Assembly: GCF_014646915.1 (NCBI RefSeq)
Contig: NZ_BMOE01000004.1
Span: forward strand, 62,001 to 126,000
Direction of reading: 5' to 3'
Length of the DNA stretch: 64,000 bases
Source of the DNA: Deinococcus aquiradiocola
GTDB lineage: Bacteria; Deinococcota; Deinococci; Deinococcales; Deinococcaceae
Below are positions 29,747 through 41,074 of this stretch, one piece after another. Position 1 is the stretch's first letter; each line of letters starts with the position of its first letter. The translations under genes were made by a program, and so were the position numbers. The notes under the pieces are model-generated. The model ran no database searches. It was not told the DNA's origin and worked only from the letters and a program-made list of their open reading frames with translations.

Positions 29747-31684
29747 TCAGCGGTCCTTGAGGTACACGACGCGGCAGGCGCTTCCGGCGGACCGGAACTG
29801 CGCGGCGGCCGCACTCCCGAGGACGGCGTCGGTGATGAGGGTGGAGTTCGGGGCGAACTTGGTGGCCCTGACGGCGCTGGCGCGGACGCGCGTGAGGTTC
29901 GGCAGGCGGCTCAGGTCCGCCTCGCTGGTGGCGTAGGACTGCAGGCTGCCTTCGTTCACGAGGCGGGAACTGACGCCCTTGACGAGTTCCGCGTCGGGCC
30001 ACAGCTGGCGTCCGGCCTCGTCGAACACGAAGCTGGTCTCGGCGCGCGAGAAGCGGCGGTCGAGGCCGCGCACGTCGATGGCGACGGTGCAGAGCGCGCC
30101 GCGCGATTCGTTCCCGGCGGCGGTACCGGTCCCGCTGGCGGCGCGGCCGGACGTGCCGGTTGCGTCGCCGCTGGCCGTGCCGCTGCCCGTGCCGGTTGCG
30201 GTGCCGGGAGCGGCGCGGCCCGCCTCGGCCGGAGCAGTACCGCTGCCCTGCGTGCCTCCAGCCGGGGCGCTGCCGGTCTGGGCGCGGCCCTGCTCCGGGG
30301 AGGTGCCTGGGGTGGTGGCGGTGCTGGCGCGCCCGGCGGGCGCCTCGGCGTCCGGTGCGGGCGTGCCGGTCGTGGGGGTGCTGGCGGCGGGTGTACGGCC
30401 ACCGGCCGGGGTGTCCAGCATTGCAGGGGCGGACGCCGCCCCGGTGCTGCGGCCCGCTTCCGGCGTGGCCGTGCCGGGGGCGGGGCTGGCGGTGGTCGTC
30501 CCGCGTCCCCGGTCCGGCGTGGCAGCGTCCGTGCCGGAGGTGTCCGGGGCGCTCGCGGCGGGCGTCCGGGTCGGGGCGGCCTGTTCGGGCGCCGCGCTGC
30601 CCGTGGGCGTGCCGGTCCGGGGTCGGTCGGCGGTCACGGCGGGGTCCGGCATCGCCTGCGCCGTGGCGGGCGCGGTGCGGGTGGGAGCGCCCGCTTCCTC
30701 ACGGTCCGGGGTGGGCGTGCGGGTGCGGCCAGTCTCGGCGGTCGTGCTGGCGGCCGCGTCACCGGTCGTCCCGGAGCGTGCGGGCGCGCGGGACGCTTCC
30801 GGCGTGACGGGAATCCCGTTCACGCCCTGGCCCCGCGCGACCTCGGGCGCGGCCTGCTCGGGGGCCGCCGTGCCCTGCGGCGCGCCGCGCGGCGCTTCCG
30901 CCTGCGGGTCCGCACTGCCCGCCGCCGCCGTGCGGGACGGGACGGGCGCGTCCGTGGGGGCGGGCACCTGCGCGTCCTCGCGGCGCGGGAGGGCCGTCAC
31001 CTCCTCGCTCGGCGCGTCCGGCGGCGTCCGGTCCACCTGGGCGGCCGCGTCCGGGGTGGTGTCCGGCTGGGGCGCGTCCGCCGGGCTGGCGGGACGGGCC
31101 GCTTCCGGCACCGGGTCCGTGACGGCGGCGGGCGGGGCGGCCTCGCTGGACCGTGCGGGTGCGGGGGTGACCGTGACGGCCGTGTCGGGCGCGGAAGTCC
31201 GGGCGGGCGCGGCAGGGGACGCCGCTGCCGGAGCCGCTACGGCCGGAGCGGCGCTCGATCCGCCTGAGCGCGCGGCGGGAGCGGGCGTGGCAGGAGGTTG
31301 GGCCGTGGGCTGCGGTACAGCGGGCTTCGCGGCGGCGGGCGTCTGGGTGGCAGGCGGCTGGGTCGCGGGTTGACGGGCGGCAGGCTTCGCTGCGGCGGGC
31401 GTGCGGGTCGCCTGCGGCCTGACGGTGGGTTTCGGCGCGGCGGAGGGCCGGAGTGTCACTGTGGGCGTGGCGGCCTGCGGCGTCTCCGGGGCGAGCGTCA
31501 CGACCTCCATCGGCGCGCGGTTCGCCTGCGGAGGCGCGGACCGGGTGGGTGCGTCCAGGCGCGAGGCGAGCAGCCCGAGCAGCAGCGCGCCGTGCACCAC
31601 GACTGCCAGGCCCAGCGCGCGCCTCCGGTCCTGCGGGCCCTCCCCGGACGGGCGGACGCTAGCGGGTGCGAGTGCCGAGCGCAA
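29747..31684 (-). CDS. TonB-like energy transducer with very long Pro/Ala/Thr linker
   Basis: A 645-residue protein. Residues about 24-43 (ALGLAVVVHGALLLGLLASRL) form the N-terminal anchor with the TonB-type His in the span. Residues about 60-520 are almost purely Pro, Ala, Thr, Ser and Gly. The C-terminal 120 residues (CTVAIDVRGLDRRFSR... to CRVVYLKDR) form a compact domain with two cysteines that does not show the usual TonB motif. Position after exbB and exbD supports the role. The TTG start is backed by GGGAGGGGAG 4-5 nt upstream and overlaps exbD by 26 nt. Confidence 0.78.
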   Translation of the reverse strand: MRSALAPASVRPSGEGPQDRRRALGLAVVVHGALLLGLLASRLDAPTRSAPPQANRAPMEVVTLAPETPQAATPTVTLRPSAAPKPTVRPQATRTPAAAKPAARQPATQPPATQTPAAAKPAVPQPTAQPPATPAPAARSGGSSAAPAVAAPAAASPAAPARTSAPDTAVTVTPAPARSSEAAPPAAVTDPVPEAARPASPADAPQPDTTPDAAAQVDRTPPDAPSEEVTALPRREDAQVPAPTDAPVPSRTAAAGSADPQAEAPRGAPQGTAAPEQAAPEVARGQGVNGIPVTPEASRAPARSGTTGDAAASTTAETGRTRTPTPDREEAGAPTRTAPATAQAMPDPAVTADRPRTGTPTGSAAPEQAAPTRTPAASAPDTSGTDAATPDRGRGTTTASPAPGTATPEAGRSTGAASAPAMLDTPAGGRTPAASTPTTGTPAPDAEAPAGRASTATTPGTSPEQGRAQTGSAPAGGTQGSGTAPAEAGRAAPGTATGTGSGTASGDATGTSGRAASGTGTAAGNESRGALCTVAIDVRGLDRRFSRAETSFVFDEAGRQLWPDAELVKGVSSRLVNEGSLQSYATSEADLSRLPNLTRVRASAVRATKFAPNSTLITDAVLGSAAAAQFRSAGSACRVVYLKDR

Positions 31685-32057
31685 GCCGCTCCCCTCCCGC
31701 GCGCTTGATGACGTCCATCACCTGCACCACCGACCCGTAATTGCCGCTCTCGTCGGCCCGCAGGCCCACCAGACCGCCGGACGTTCTGATCAGCGGTTTC
31801 AGCTGCTCGCCCAGCCGCGAGAGGGTCGTGGCCGTGCCGTTCAGGTACACCTTGCCGTCCCGCGTGACGCTCACGAGCGGCAGGTCCGGCGTTTCCTTGA
31901 CGGTGGTGCTGGCGCGCGGCAGGTCCAGCGGGAGCGCGTTCTGCCGCGCGGCGAGGTTGCTGGTCAGCAGGAAGAAGATCAGCAGGAGCAGCACCACGTC
32001 CACCATCGGCGCGAAATCGAAGGTGACGTGCGTCTCCTCCCGGAAGCGGCGTCTCAC
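31659..32057 (-). CDS. ExbD/TolR-family biopolymer transport protein
   Basis: A 132-residue inner-membrane protein of the proton-driven ExbBD motor. A short N-terminal segment precedes one span with the essential Asp (FAPMVDVVLLLLIFFLLTS), followed by a periplasmic domain (LPLDLPRAST, VYLNGTATTLSRLGEQL, VVQVMDVIKRAGGERLALGT). GTG start overlaps the exbB stop by 4 nt (GTGA). It powers the TonB-like protein encoded next. Confidence 0.93.
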   Translation of the reverse strand: MRRRFREETHVTFDFAPMVDVVLLLLIFFLLTSNLAARQNALPLDLPRASTTVKETPDLPLVSVTRDGKVYLNGTATTLSRLGEQLKPLIRTSGGLVGLRADESGNYGSVVQVMDVIKRAGGERLALGTRTR

Positions 32058-32749
32058 CGGCGCGCTCCGACCTGTGCCGCGCCGGGCGCGAACTCGAAGT
32101 CCAGGCCGCGGGGTTCCGGGGTGCGGGCGGCCGGGCGGGCGAGCCAGCCGGGCAGTTCCTCACGGACGCGCTCCATGCTGACGGCCACGCGGTCCGCGCG
32201 GGCCTTGAGGGCGCCGCGCGCCACGTACGCGACGATGGCCACGATCAGGCCCGCGCCGGTGTTCACGAGCGCCTCGCTGATGCCCGTCGCGAGCTGCGCG
32301 GTGGTGGGCGCGCTCGTCTGACTGAACACCAGGAAGGAGCGCACCATGCCGATCACGGTGCCGAGCAGGCCCAGCAGCGGCCCGATCTGCGCGGCGGTGC
32401 CGAGCGCCTGGATGCCCGCGTACAGGCGCGCGTCCTCGGCGAGCACGGCGGCGTTCATGGCGCCGATGGCGGCGTCCTGGCCCCGGTCGGCGCGGGCCAG
32501 ACCGGCGCGCATGACGTTCGCGGCGGGCGCGGCGGTGGGCGTGCGGTCCAGTTCCGCCAGGGCCGCCTGTGGGCCGCTCTCGGCGGTGGTGGCACGCAGG
32601 CGTTCGATGAGGGCGTCCACGTTCACGCCGAGGCGCCCGAGGACCTGCACGCGCAGCAGCGTCAGGTACACCACGTACAGGGACAGCAGCAGCAGCACCC
32701 ACAGCAGCGGGCCAGCGGACGCCAGCAGTTGGAGCAGATTCAGGTTCAC
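32054..32749 (-). CDS. ExbB/TolQ-family proton channel protein
   Basis: A 231-residue protein, first in the exbB-exbD-tonB-like operon. Three spans are seen: LLWVLLLLSLYVVYLTLL near the N-terminus, then IGPLLGLLGTVIGMVRSFL and ATGISEALVNTGAGLIVAIVAYVA, the two conserved MotA/TolQ/ExbB helices. It forms the pentamer that, with ExbD, converts proton motive force into movement of the TonB-like partner. The GTG at 32749 is the start; a TAGCCC box lies 6 nt upstream, a weak match to the leaderless pattern. Confidence 0.93.
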   Translation of the reverse strand: MNLNLLQLLASAGPLLWVLLLLSLYVVYLTLLRVQVLGRLGVNVDALIERLRATTAESGPQAALAELDRTPTAAPAANVMRAGLARADRGQDAAIGAMNAAVLAEDARLYAGIQALGTAAQIGPLLGLLGTVIGMVRSFLVFSQTSAPTTAQLATGISEALVNTGAGLIVAIVAYVARGALKARADRVAVSMERVREELPGWLARPAARTPEPRGLDFEFAPGAAQVGARR

Positions 32750-32874
32750 CCGTCAGGGCTACCATGTGGCCGCGTGGCAAGCGTGAAGTGAGCGTGTGGA
32801 GCGCAGTTCATGAAGGTGCGCGGGGCCGTGTGGTCCGGGCGGCCCTGCCGTGAGGGCGCGCCCCGCGAAAGTTG

Positions 32875-32913
32875 AGTGAGTCACTAGTCTTTCTGCCCCC
32901 CAACCCCTAAAAT
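32875..32913 (+). promoter_or_regulatory. candidate suf promoter/operator region
   Basis: AGTGAGTCACT (32875-32885) is an 11-bp palindrome with a single central base. TAAAAT (32908-32913) is a possible -10 box, about 70 nt before sufC. The palindrome may bind a redox or iron regulator, which cannot be named. Confidence 0.4.
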
Positions 32914-32981
32914 AAAGCGGTAAGTAGGAACCATTCGCAAGAAGCCGTCTGAGATGCAGCGGCCCACCCCCAGGAGCACCC

Positions 32982-33740
<759 letters not shown>

Positions 33741-33860
33741 CCGCGGCGTCCAGAGGTCAGGGGTCGAACAGTCCAGAACCCTCAGGCAGCACGCCCCCCG
33801 GACACGGCCTTCCCTCGACCCTCTGACCCCCAGACCCTCAGACCCTCCCAAGGAGTCACC

Positions 33861-35267
<1,407 letters not shown>

Positions 35268-35270
35268 GGG

Positions 35271-35585
35271 ATGCCTGCATCGGCACCCGCCATCCTGGGC
35301 GCAGTCCTTCTGGGAGTGACTGTGACAGGCTGGCCGGTGCTGACCCTCACGTTTGACCCAAATATTTTCAAGCGTGCTTCGTACCGGTTCACCCATAAGG
35401 TCTACGACATGCAGGATGTCGGTACGAGCTACCCGAAGCGCGAAGTGGCCGTGCAGCTCAGGAATGCCGACTCCCCTGCCGCAGATGCCAACGCCTGCAT
35501 TCGGGCGTTCGAGATCCTCTCCGTGAACGAAGACCAGACGGCCACCTGCAGGGTCTTCGCGAACAGAGCGTCCTACGAGCGGTAA
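35271..35585 (+). CDS. hypothetical protein, possibly secreted, inside the suf cluster
   Basis: A 104-residue reading frame starting 3 nt after the sufB stop. The first 28 residues (SAPAILGAVLLGVTVTGWPVL) look like a signal or anchor. The rest has two cysteines (ANACIRAF, TATCRVF). No family is recognised. The codon choice is less GC-biased than its neighbours (e.g. AATATTTTC), which may mean recent arrival. The ribosome site is poor (GAGGG abuts the ATG), so expression would rely on coupling to sufB. Confidence 0.5.
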   Translation: MPASAPAILGAVLLGVTVTGWPVLTLTFDPNIFKRASYRFTHKVYDMQDVGTSYPKREVAVQLRNADSPAADANACIRAFEILSVNEDQTATCRVFANRASYER

Positions 35586-35709
35586 GGGCAGGCGACCTGA
35601 GCTGCGAACTGGTACGGGCCATGCAGATGCCGTACGGCACCGCCGGTAGCGCCGTGACCACCCTCCATACCGGACCGCGCTGTCCCTGAGCACCTGCCGA
35701 GGAGTCCAC

Positions 35710-36066
35710 TTGAAACTCAATCACATCAACTTAGGCGTGACGGACGTGCCTGCCGCCGTGGACATCTTCGAGCGGTTTTTCGGGTTGCGTCAGGCGGAGG
35801 GCATGCCCCGCGACGACGCCATGACCTTCCTGCGTGACGACGACGACGCCCTGATCTCGGTGTTCAGGGCGAAGGACGTGACGTACCCGAAGGTCTTTCA
35901 TATCGGCTTTCTGCAGGATTCGCCGGAGCAGGTGCGGGCCATTCACGCGCAGCTCACGTCAGGCGGCTTCCAGATTCCCGCTCCGACCGAGAACCACGGT
36001 CGCCTGACGTTCTACTTCAACACCCCGGTCGGCTTCGTCATCGAGGTCGAATCGTTCATCGGCTGA
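35710..36066 (+). CDS. VOC-superfamily protein inside the suf cluster
   Basis: A 118-residue glyoxalase-fold protein: MKLNHINLGVTDVPAAVDIFERFFG supplies the first-strand His and the end (FNTPVGFVIEVESFIG) the last-strand Glu. The DPxGN loop is reduced to NTPVG. The substrate is unknown. The TTG start is supported by GAGGAG 6-7 nt upstream. It is transcribed with sufCBD and lies 42 nt before sufD, but a link to Fe-S assembly is not established. Confidence 0.82.
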   Translation: MKLNHINLGVTDVPAAVDIFERFFGLRQAEGMPRDDAMTFLRDDDDALISVFRAKDVTYPKVFHIGFLQDSPEQVRAIHAQLTSGGFQIPAPTENHGRLTFYFNTPVGFVIEVESFIG

Positions 36067-36107
36067 GCAGTGCCCGGCGTGGCCTGCCTCGTTTCACTGG
36101 AGTACAC

Positions 36108-37466
36108 ATGACTCAACCCTTTACTGAGGACCTCATCATCACGACCGGCCCGGAGTGGCTGACCGCCAAGCGCCGGGAGTCCCTGGCGCTGTTCAACGGC
36201 CTGGAGCTGCCCAGCGAGAGCGTCGAGGCGTGGAAGTACACGCAGGTGGGCAGCATCGATTTCGCGGCCCTGCATCCGCACGCGAAGCGTGACGCGGTGA
36301 CGGATATCGCGCAGCTTCCGGCGAGCGTGCAGAAGCGCCTGACGGGCACGGACGTGGGCGCGTACATCGTGCTGGACGGGCCAGACGTGGTGTACGCGAC
36401 GCCTCTCCCGGCGGAGCTGACGGCGAAGGGCGTGATCTTCACGGACCTGCGTTCGGCGGTGGAGCAGCACGCGGACATCGTGCAGAAGTACCTGTACTCG
36501 GTGGTTCCGGCGGAAGTGCCGGACGACACGACCATCGCGGCGCCCGGCACGACGCCCAGCAAGAGCCCGGACCCCAGCGAAGGGAAGTTCAGTGCGCTGG
36601 CGGCGGCCCTGTGGACGAACGGTGCGTTCGTGTACGTGCCGCGCGGCGTGGAGGTGGAGTTGCCGCTGGGTGCCTTCCGCGTGATGAGTGACGCGGGGAG
36701 CTTCACGGCGACGCGCACGCTGGTCGTGACGGAGGAGAACGCGCAGGTCACGTTCATCGACGAGCAGGACTCGGAGGCGCTGCCGGGCACGTACGCGTTC
36801 GGGGCAGTGGAGCTGGTCGTGAAGGACGGCGCGCGCCTGCGGTACGTGTCGGTGCAGAACTGGGGTGAGGGCGTGACGCACATTCAGCGGCAGCGTGGCG
36901 ACGTGGGCCGCGACGCGACCCTGAACAGCCTCGTCGTCACGATGGGCGGCACGCTGTCCCGCACGGAGATGCAGTCGTACCTGCGCGGTCAGGGAAGCGA
37001 CAGTGAGATGCTGGCCCTGTACTTCGCGAACAAGGACCAGCACTTCGATCATTACACGCTGCAGCATCACGCGGCCGCGAACGCGCACAGCGACCTGCTG
37101 TACAAGGGCGTGGGTGACGATCAGTCGGTGGGCGTGTTCAGCGGCATGATCAAGGTGGATCTGAACGCGCAGAAGACGGACGCGTACCAGAAGCACCGCA
37201 CGCTGATGCTCAGCAACGAGGCGCGGAACTACAGCGTGCCGCAGCTGGAGATCAATGCGAACGACGTGCGCTGCAGTCACGGGAGCACGACGGGCCCGGT
37301 GGATCAGGAGCAGCTGTTCTTCCTGAAGTCGCGCGGCATCCGTGAGGAGCAGGCGGAGAAGATGCTGGTGACGGCGTTCCTGGAGGACGTGCTGACGCGC
37401 GTGCCGCTGAAGAGCGTCGTGGCGTACATCGAGGGCATCATTGCCGAGAAGGTCGGCGCGGCCTGA
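36108..37466 (+). CDS. sufD: Fe-S cluster assembly protein SufD
   Basis: A 452-residue SufB paralogue that completes the SufBC2D complex. Seen are ESVEAWKYTQVGSIDF at the N-terminus, GAFVYVPRGVEVELPLG, the beta-helix core (LRYVSVQNWGEG), HHAAANAHSDLLYKGV, and the family-typical C-terminal NDVRCSHGSTTGPVDQEQLF and SRGIREEQAEKML. The conserved His in CSHG, implicated in cluster assembly, is present. TGGAG precedes the ATG. It ends the suf cluster. Confidence 0.96.
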   Translation: MTQPFTEDLIITTGPEWLTAKRRESLALFNGLELPSESVEAWKYTQVGSIDFAALHPHAKRDAVTDIAQLPASVQKRLTGTDVGAYIVLDGPDVVYATPLPAELTAKGVIFTDLRSAVEQHADIVQKYLYSVVPAEVPDDTTIAAPGTTPSKSPDPSEGKFSALAAALWTNGAFVYVPRGVEVELPLGAFRVMSDAGSFTATRTLVVTEENAQVTFIDEQDSEALPGTYAFGAVELVVKDGARLRYVSVQNWGEGVTHIQRQRGDVGRDATLNSLVVTMGGTLSRTEMQSYLRGQGSDSEMLALYFANKDQHFDHYTLQHHAAANAHSDLLYKGVGDDQSVGVFSGMIKVDLNAQKTDAYQKHRTLMLSNEARNYSVPQLEINANDVRCSHGSTTGPVDQEQLFFLKSRGIREEQAEKMLVTAFLEDVLTRVPLKSVVAYIEGIIAEKVGAA

Positions 37467-37551
37467 GCCTGAACTGAACGGCGCAGCGAACGAGCGGTCA
37501 GTCCTGTCTGGGCTGGCCGCTTTCGCGTGCGTGGTCCGGTATGGTGGGAGC

Positions 37552-38325
37552 ATGCGCGTGGTCTTCCCTGCCGATTATTTCGCCGTGCGTGAGCCGGACG
37601 CGGCGTTCGCGGAGCAGGCGGCGTTGTTCGCTGGGCTGGGGTGGCCGGTGTCGACGTTCGCGTTTGGCGGGGACCGGCGGTTCCGGCCTGCGCTGGAGGC
37701 GGGGGAGGCCGTGCTGTACCGGGGGTGGATGCTGAACGTGGACGCGTACCGCGCGTTCGGGGACGCGGTGGTGGGGGCGGGCGCGCGGCTGTGGACGCCG
37801 CTGGACGCGTACCTGTCGGCGCATCATCTGCCCAGGTGGGCGCCGCTGCTGGCGGACGTGACGGCCGAGACGGTGTGCTTCCCGGACCCGGGTGAGGTGC
37901 GGGCGGGCCTGGAGCGGCTGGGCTGGGAGCGGTACTTCGTGAAGGATTTCGTGAAGTCCCTGAAGACCGGGGCGGGCAGCGTCATCACGCGGCCGGAGCA
38001 GGCGGAGGAGCTGATGGCGCGCATGACGCAGTTCCGTGGCGAGATCGAGGGCGGGGTGTGCGTGCGGCGCTTCGAGGCGTTCGTGGACGGCACGGAGTCC
38101 CGGTTCTTCGTGCGGGACGGGCAGGCGTTCGCGGCGGGCGGCGGGCCGGTGCCGGAACTGGTGCGGGCGGTGGCGGGGCGCGTCCCGTCGCGGTTCTTCT
38201 CGGTGGATGTCGCGCTCCGGTCGGACGGTGCCTGGCGCGTGGTGGAGGTGGGGGACGGTCAGGTGTCGGACCTGGTCGGCTGGACGGTCCCGCAGTTCGC
38301 GGCGGTGTGGGAGGGCGTGACGTAA
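37552..38325 (+). CDS. ATP-grasp domain protein (DUF4343-like)
   Basis: A 257-residue cytoplasmic protein. The ATP-grasp core is suggested by RYFVKDFVKSLKTGAGSVI (ATP-binding lysine loop), VCVRRFEAFVDGTESRFFV, and the terminal VDVALRSDGAWRVVEVGDGQVSDL with its metal-binding acidic residues. Members ligate amino acids or peptides, but no substrate can be given. TATGGT ends 6 nt before the ATG (leaderless). It stands alone after the suf cluster. Confidence 0.75.
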   Translation: MRVVFPADYFAVREPDAAFAEQAALFAGLGWPVSTFAFGGDRRFRPALEAGEAVLYRGWMLNVDAYRAFGDAVVGAGARLWTPLDAYLSAHHLPRWAPLLADVTAETVCFPDPGEVRAGLERLGWERYFVKDFVKSLKTGAGSVITRPEQAEELMARMTQFRGEIEGGVCVRRFEAFVDGTESRFFVRDGQAFAAGGGPVPELVRAVAGRVPSRFFSVDVALRSDGAWRVVEVGDGQVSDLVGWTVPQFAAVWEGVT

Positions 38326-38373
38326 CGCGCAACCCAGGCCGTTCAGGCCGGGGAGCGTGGGGAGGGGGTCGGC

Positions 38374-38982
<609 letters not shown>

Positions 38983-39022
38983 CTGAAGGCGGGCCGTCGT
39001 CATGGCCGGAGCCGTGTTCGCG

Positions 39023-39838
39023 TCAGGGGGTGCGGGCGTGCGTGGCGGCGGCCTGCACCTGTTCGGGCGTGGGGCGGATGCCGGTGTACAGCACGAACTG
39101 TTCGAGGGCCTGCAGGACCGCGACCTCGTCGCCGCGGATGACGGTGCGTCCGGCGGCGCGGGCGGCCTGCACGAGAGGCGTCTCGGCGGGCAGGGCGACC
39201 ACGTCGAACACGACCTGCGCGGCCTGCACCAGCGGGAGCGGGAAGGCGAGGTCGTGCGCTTCGGGGCCGCCGCTCATGCCGATGGGCGTGATGTTGACGA
39301 GAACGTCGGCCTGCATGGGTTCCGGCGCCCAGGTGTAGCCGGTGTCGTGCGCGAGGGCGCGTCCGGCGGGCTCGTTGCGGGCGATGAGGGTGCCGTGCCG
39401 GAATCCGGCGTCACGGAAGGCGGACGCGACGGCGCGGCCCATGCCGCCGCTGCCGCGCAGCGCGACGCTCTGCCCGGGGTGCAGGCCGTAACGTTCGATG
39501 AGCAGCTGAACGGCGATGTAGTCGGTGTTGTACGCCTTGAGGTGGCCGTCCGTGTTGACGATGGTGTTCACGGAGCCGATGGCGGCGGCGGACGGGTCGA
39601 GTTCGTCCACGAGGGGAATGGCGGCTTCCTTGAACGGCATGGAGACGGCGCTGCCGCGGATGCCGAGCGCGCGGATGCCGGTGATGGCGCCGGGCAGGTC
39701 GTGGGTGGTGAAGGCCTTGTACACGTAGTTCAGGTCGAGAGCGGCGTACAGGTGGTTGTGGAAGCGCGTGCCGAAGTTGCTGGGGCGGCCGGACAGTGAC
39801 ATGCACAGGCGGGTGTCCTTGTCGATGGTGTGAGGCAT
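39023..39838 (-). CDS. shikimate dehydrogenase-like protein
   Basis: A 271-residue AroE-type fold. The substrate lysine is in AVSMPFKEA and the paired Asp in KAYNTDYIAVQ. The NADP(H)-binding glycine loop is LRGSGGMGRAVASAFRDAG. The usual N-terminal GxPxxHSxSPxxHN is changed to SLSGRPSNFGTRFHNHLY. These differences suggest a paralogous SDH-like or quinate-type enzyme rather than the main AroE. The ATG at 39838 has no clear ribosome site; TAAGGT is 10 nt upstream. Confidence 0.82.
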   Translation of the reverse strand: MPHTIDKDTRLCMSLSGRPSNFGTRFHNHLYAALDLNYVYKAFTTHDLPGAITGIRALGIRGSAVSMPFKEAAIPLVDELDPSAAAIGSVNTIVNTDGHLKAYNTDYIAVQLLIERYGLHPGQSVALRGSGGMGRAVASAFRDAGFRHGTLIARNEPAGRALAHDTGYTWAPEPMQADVLVNITPIGMSGGPEAHDLAFPLPLVQAAQVVFDVVALPAETPLVQAARAAGRTVIRGDEVAVLQALEQFVLYTGIRPTPEQVQAAATHARTP

Positions 39839-40173
39839 AGGTGCGTTCACCTTACCTCGGGGAACAGCGGGCCGCACCTGCCGGGCCGGGCGCGGATGAG
39901 GGCGGGCGTTCATGCGTGACCGGCGGCCGTCTGCTACGGGGAGGGCCGGACGGGCGAGCGGGCGTGATGATGGCTGGGGCGGGCGTGTGTGGGCGCTGAC
40001 GGGCGCGTGAGGGGCGTGAGGCGCGCGTGCGTCCGGCGTGGGAATTCCGCCGCCGCCCGCTTCAGGCTTTCCCGGGGCTTTACATGGGGGCGCGCCTTAA
40101 GGTTCTGGTCAGGAACGGCTCCGACCGTTCACGGCCCCGCACGGTGCGGGGTTCGCCCCTCAGGAGGATGATG

Positions 40174-40941
40174 ATGAACCTTGAACTTCGCACACTGACC
40201 CTGGGCCTGCTGCTGCTGGCCTCGCCCGCGCTCGCCCAGTCGGGCACCGACGGTTCGGCCCCCGTCACGCCCCCTGCCCAGACCACGCCCGATCCGACCA
40301 CCCCTGCTCAGACGGCGCCGGACCAGACGGCACCCGTCCAGACTGCACCCGCCCCGGTCACTCCGGCGCCCGCTCCTGCCGACGCGGCTCCGGCCGCACC
40401 TGCACAGGCGGCTCCCACCGCGCAACCGGGCCAGTCCGTGCTGACAGCGGACCTGAAGCTGCCCGCCGTGGACGGCCTGACGCCGCTTCGGACGGTGGAT
40501 ACTGTGCTGGGTCAGGCGGCCATCTACCGGGGCAGCGTGAAGGACGCCCTACCGCGCACCGTGACGGCCCTTGAGGCCGAGGGCTTCACGGTCAGGGACG
40601 GCAACGCGAGTGGCGGGAGCGTCACGCTGGACCGTCAGGGGCAGGCGGTGAGCGTCACCGCGCACGAGGAACTCGGCCTGACGGTGGTGTCGCTGTCCGC
40701 CGACCTGCAGGGCGCGGGCACGGTCCCCGCCACGACCGGCACGGCCACCCCGCCCCCGGCAGCCCCCACGGACGCGGCGCCCGTGAGTGCGCCCACCGAT
40801 GCCGTCCCGGCCCCCGTGACCCCGGCGGTTCCGGCTGATCCGTCCGCCCCAGTGGCCCCGGCAGCCCCGACCGACCCGGCGGCGCCCGCGACGCCCGGCG
40901 ATCCGCTGACGCCCGTGCCCGCCCCGCCCAGCATGCCCTGA
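40174..40941 (+). CDS. secreted Pro/Ala/Thr-rich hypothetical protein
   Basis: A 255-residue protein with a signal peptide (LELRTLTLGLLLLASPALAQ). Two low-complexity stretches (about residues 22-90 and 190-255) of Pro, Ala, Thr and Gln/Asp flank a central domain (LKLPAVDGLTPLRTVDTVLG to LGLTVVSLSADL, about 95-190) that may fold as a small alpha/beta unit. No family is recognised. AGGAGG (40162-40167) is best spaced for the third of three consecutive in-frame ATGs. A terminator follows. Confidence 0.75.
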   Translation: MNLELRTLTLGLLLLASPALAQSGTDGSAPVTPPAQTTPDPTTPAQTAPDQTAPVQTAPAPVTPAPAPADAAPAAPAQAAPTAQPGQSVLTADLKLPAVDGLTPLRTVDTVLGQAAIYRGSVKDALPRTVTALEAEGFTVRDGNASGGSVTLDRQGQAVSVTAHEELGLTVVSLSADLQGAGTVPATTGTATPPPAAPTDAAPVSAPTDAVPAPVTPAVPADPSAPVAPAAPTDPAAPATPGDPLTPVPAPPSMP

Positions 40942-40969
40942 AGCCCACGCACGCTGCAGTGTTGACAGG

Positions 40970-41001
40970 GACGCCCCCGACCGATGATGGTCGGGGGCGT
41001 C
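40970..41001 (+). terminator. intrinsic terminator
   Basis: A 13-bp perfect stem GACGCCCCCGACC / GGTCGGGGGCGTC with a 6-nt loop, followed by TTCTG. Confidence 0.85.
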
Positions 41002-41074
41002 TTCTGCCCGGACGGGCCGGGAATCTGTGAGTTCGTGGAAGATTCCTGAGTGGCCGACTGGGTATACTCCGTGC

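Noticed and set aside
33741..33860. CRISPR-like or satellite repeat between sufC and sufB
   Set aside because: The CCCTCAGA-type repeats are very short, irregular and span only about 60 nt, so they are simple-sequence drift.
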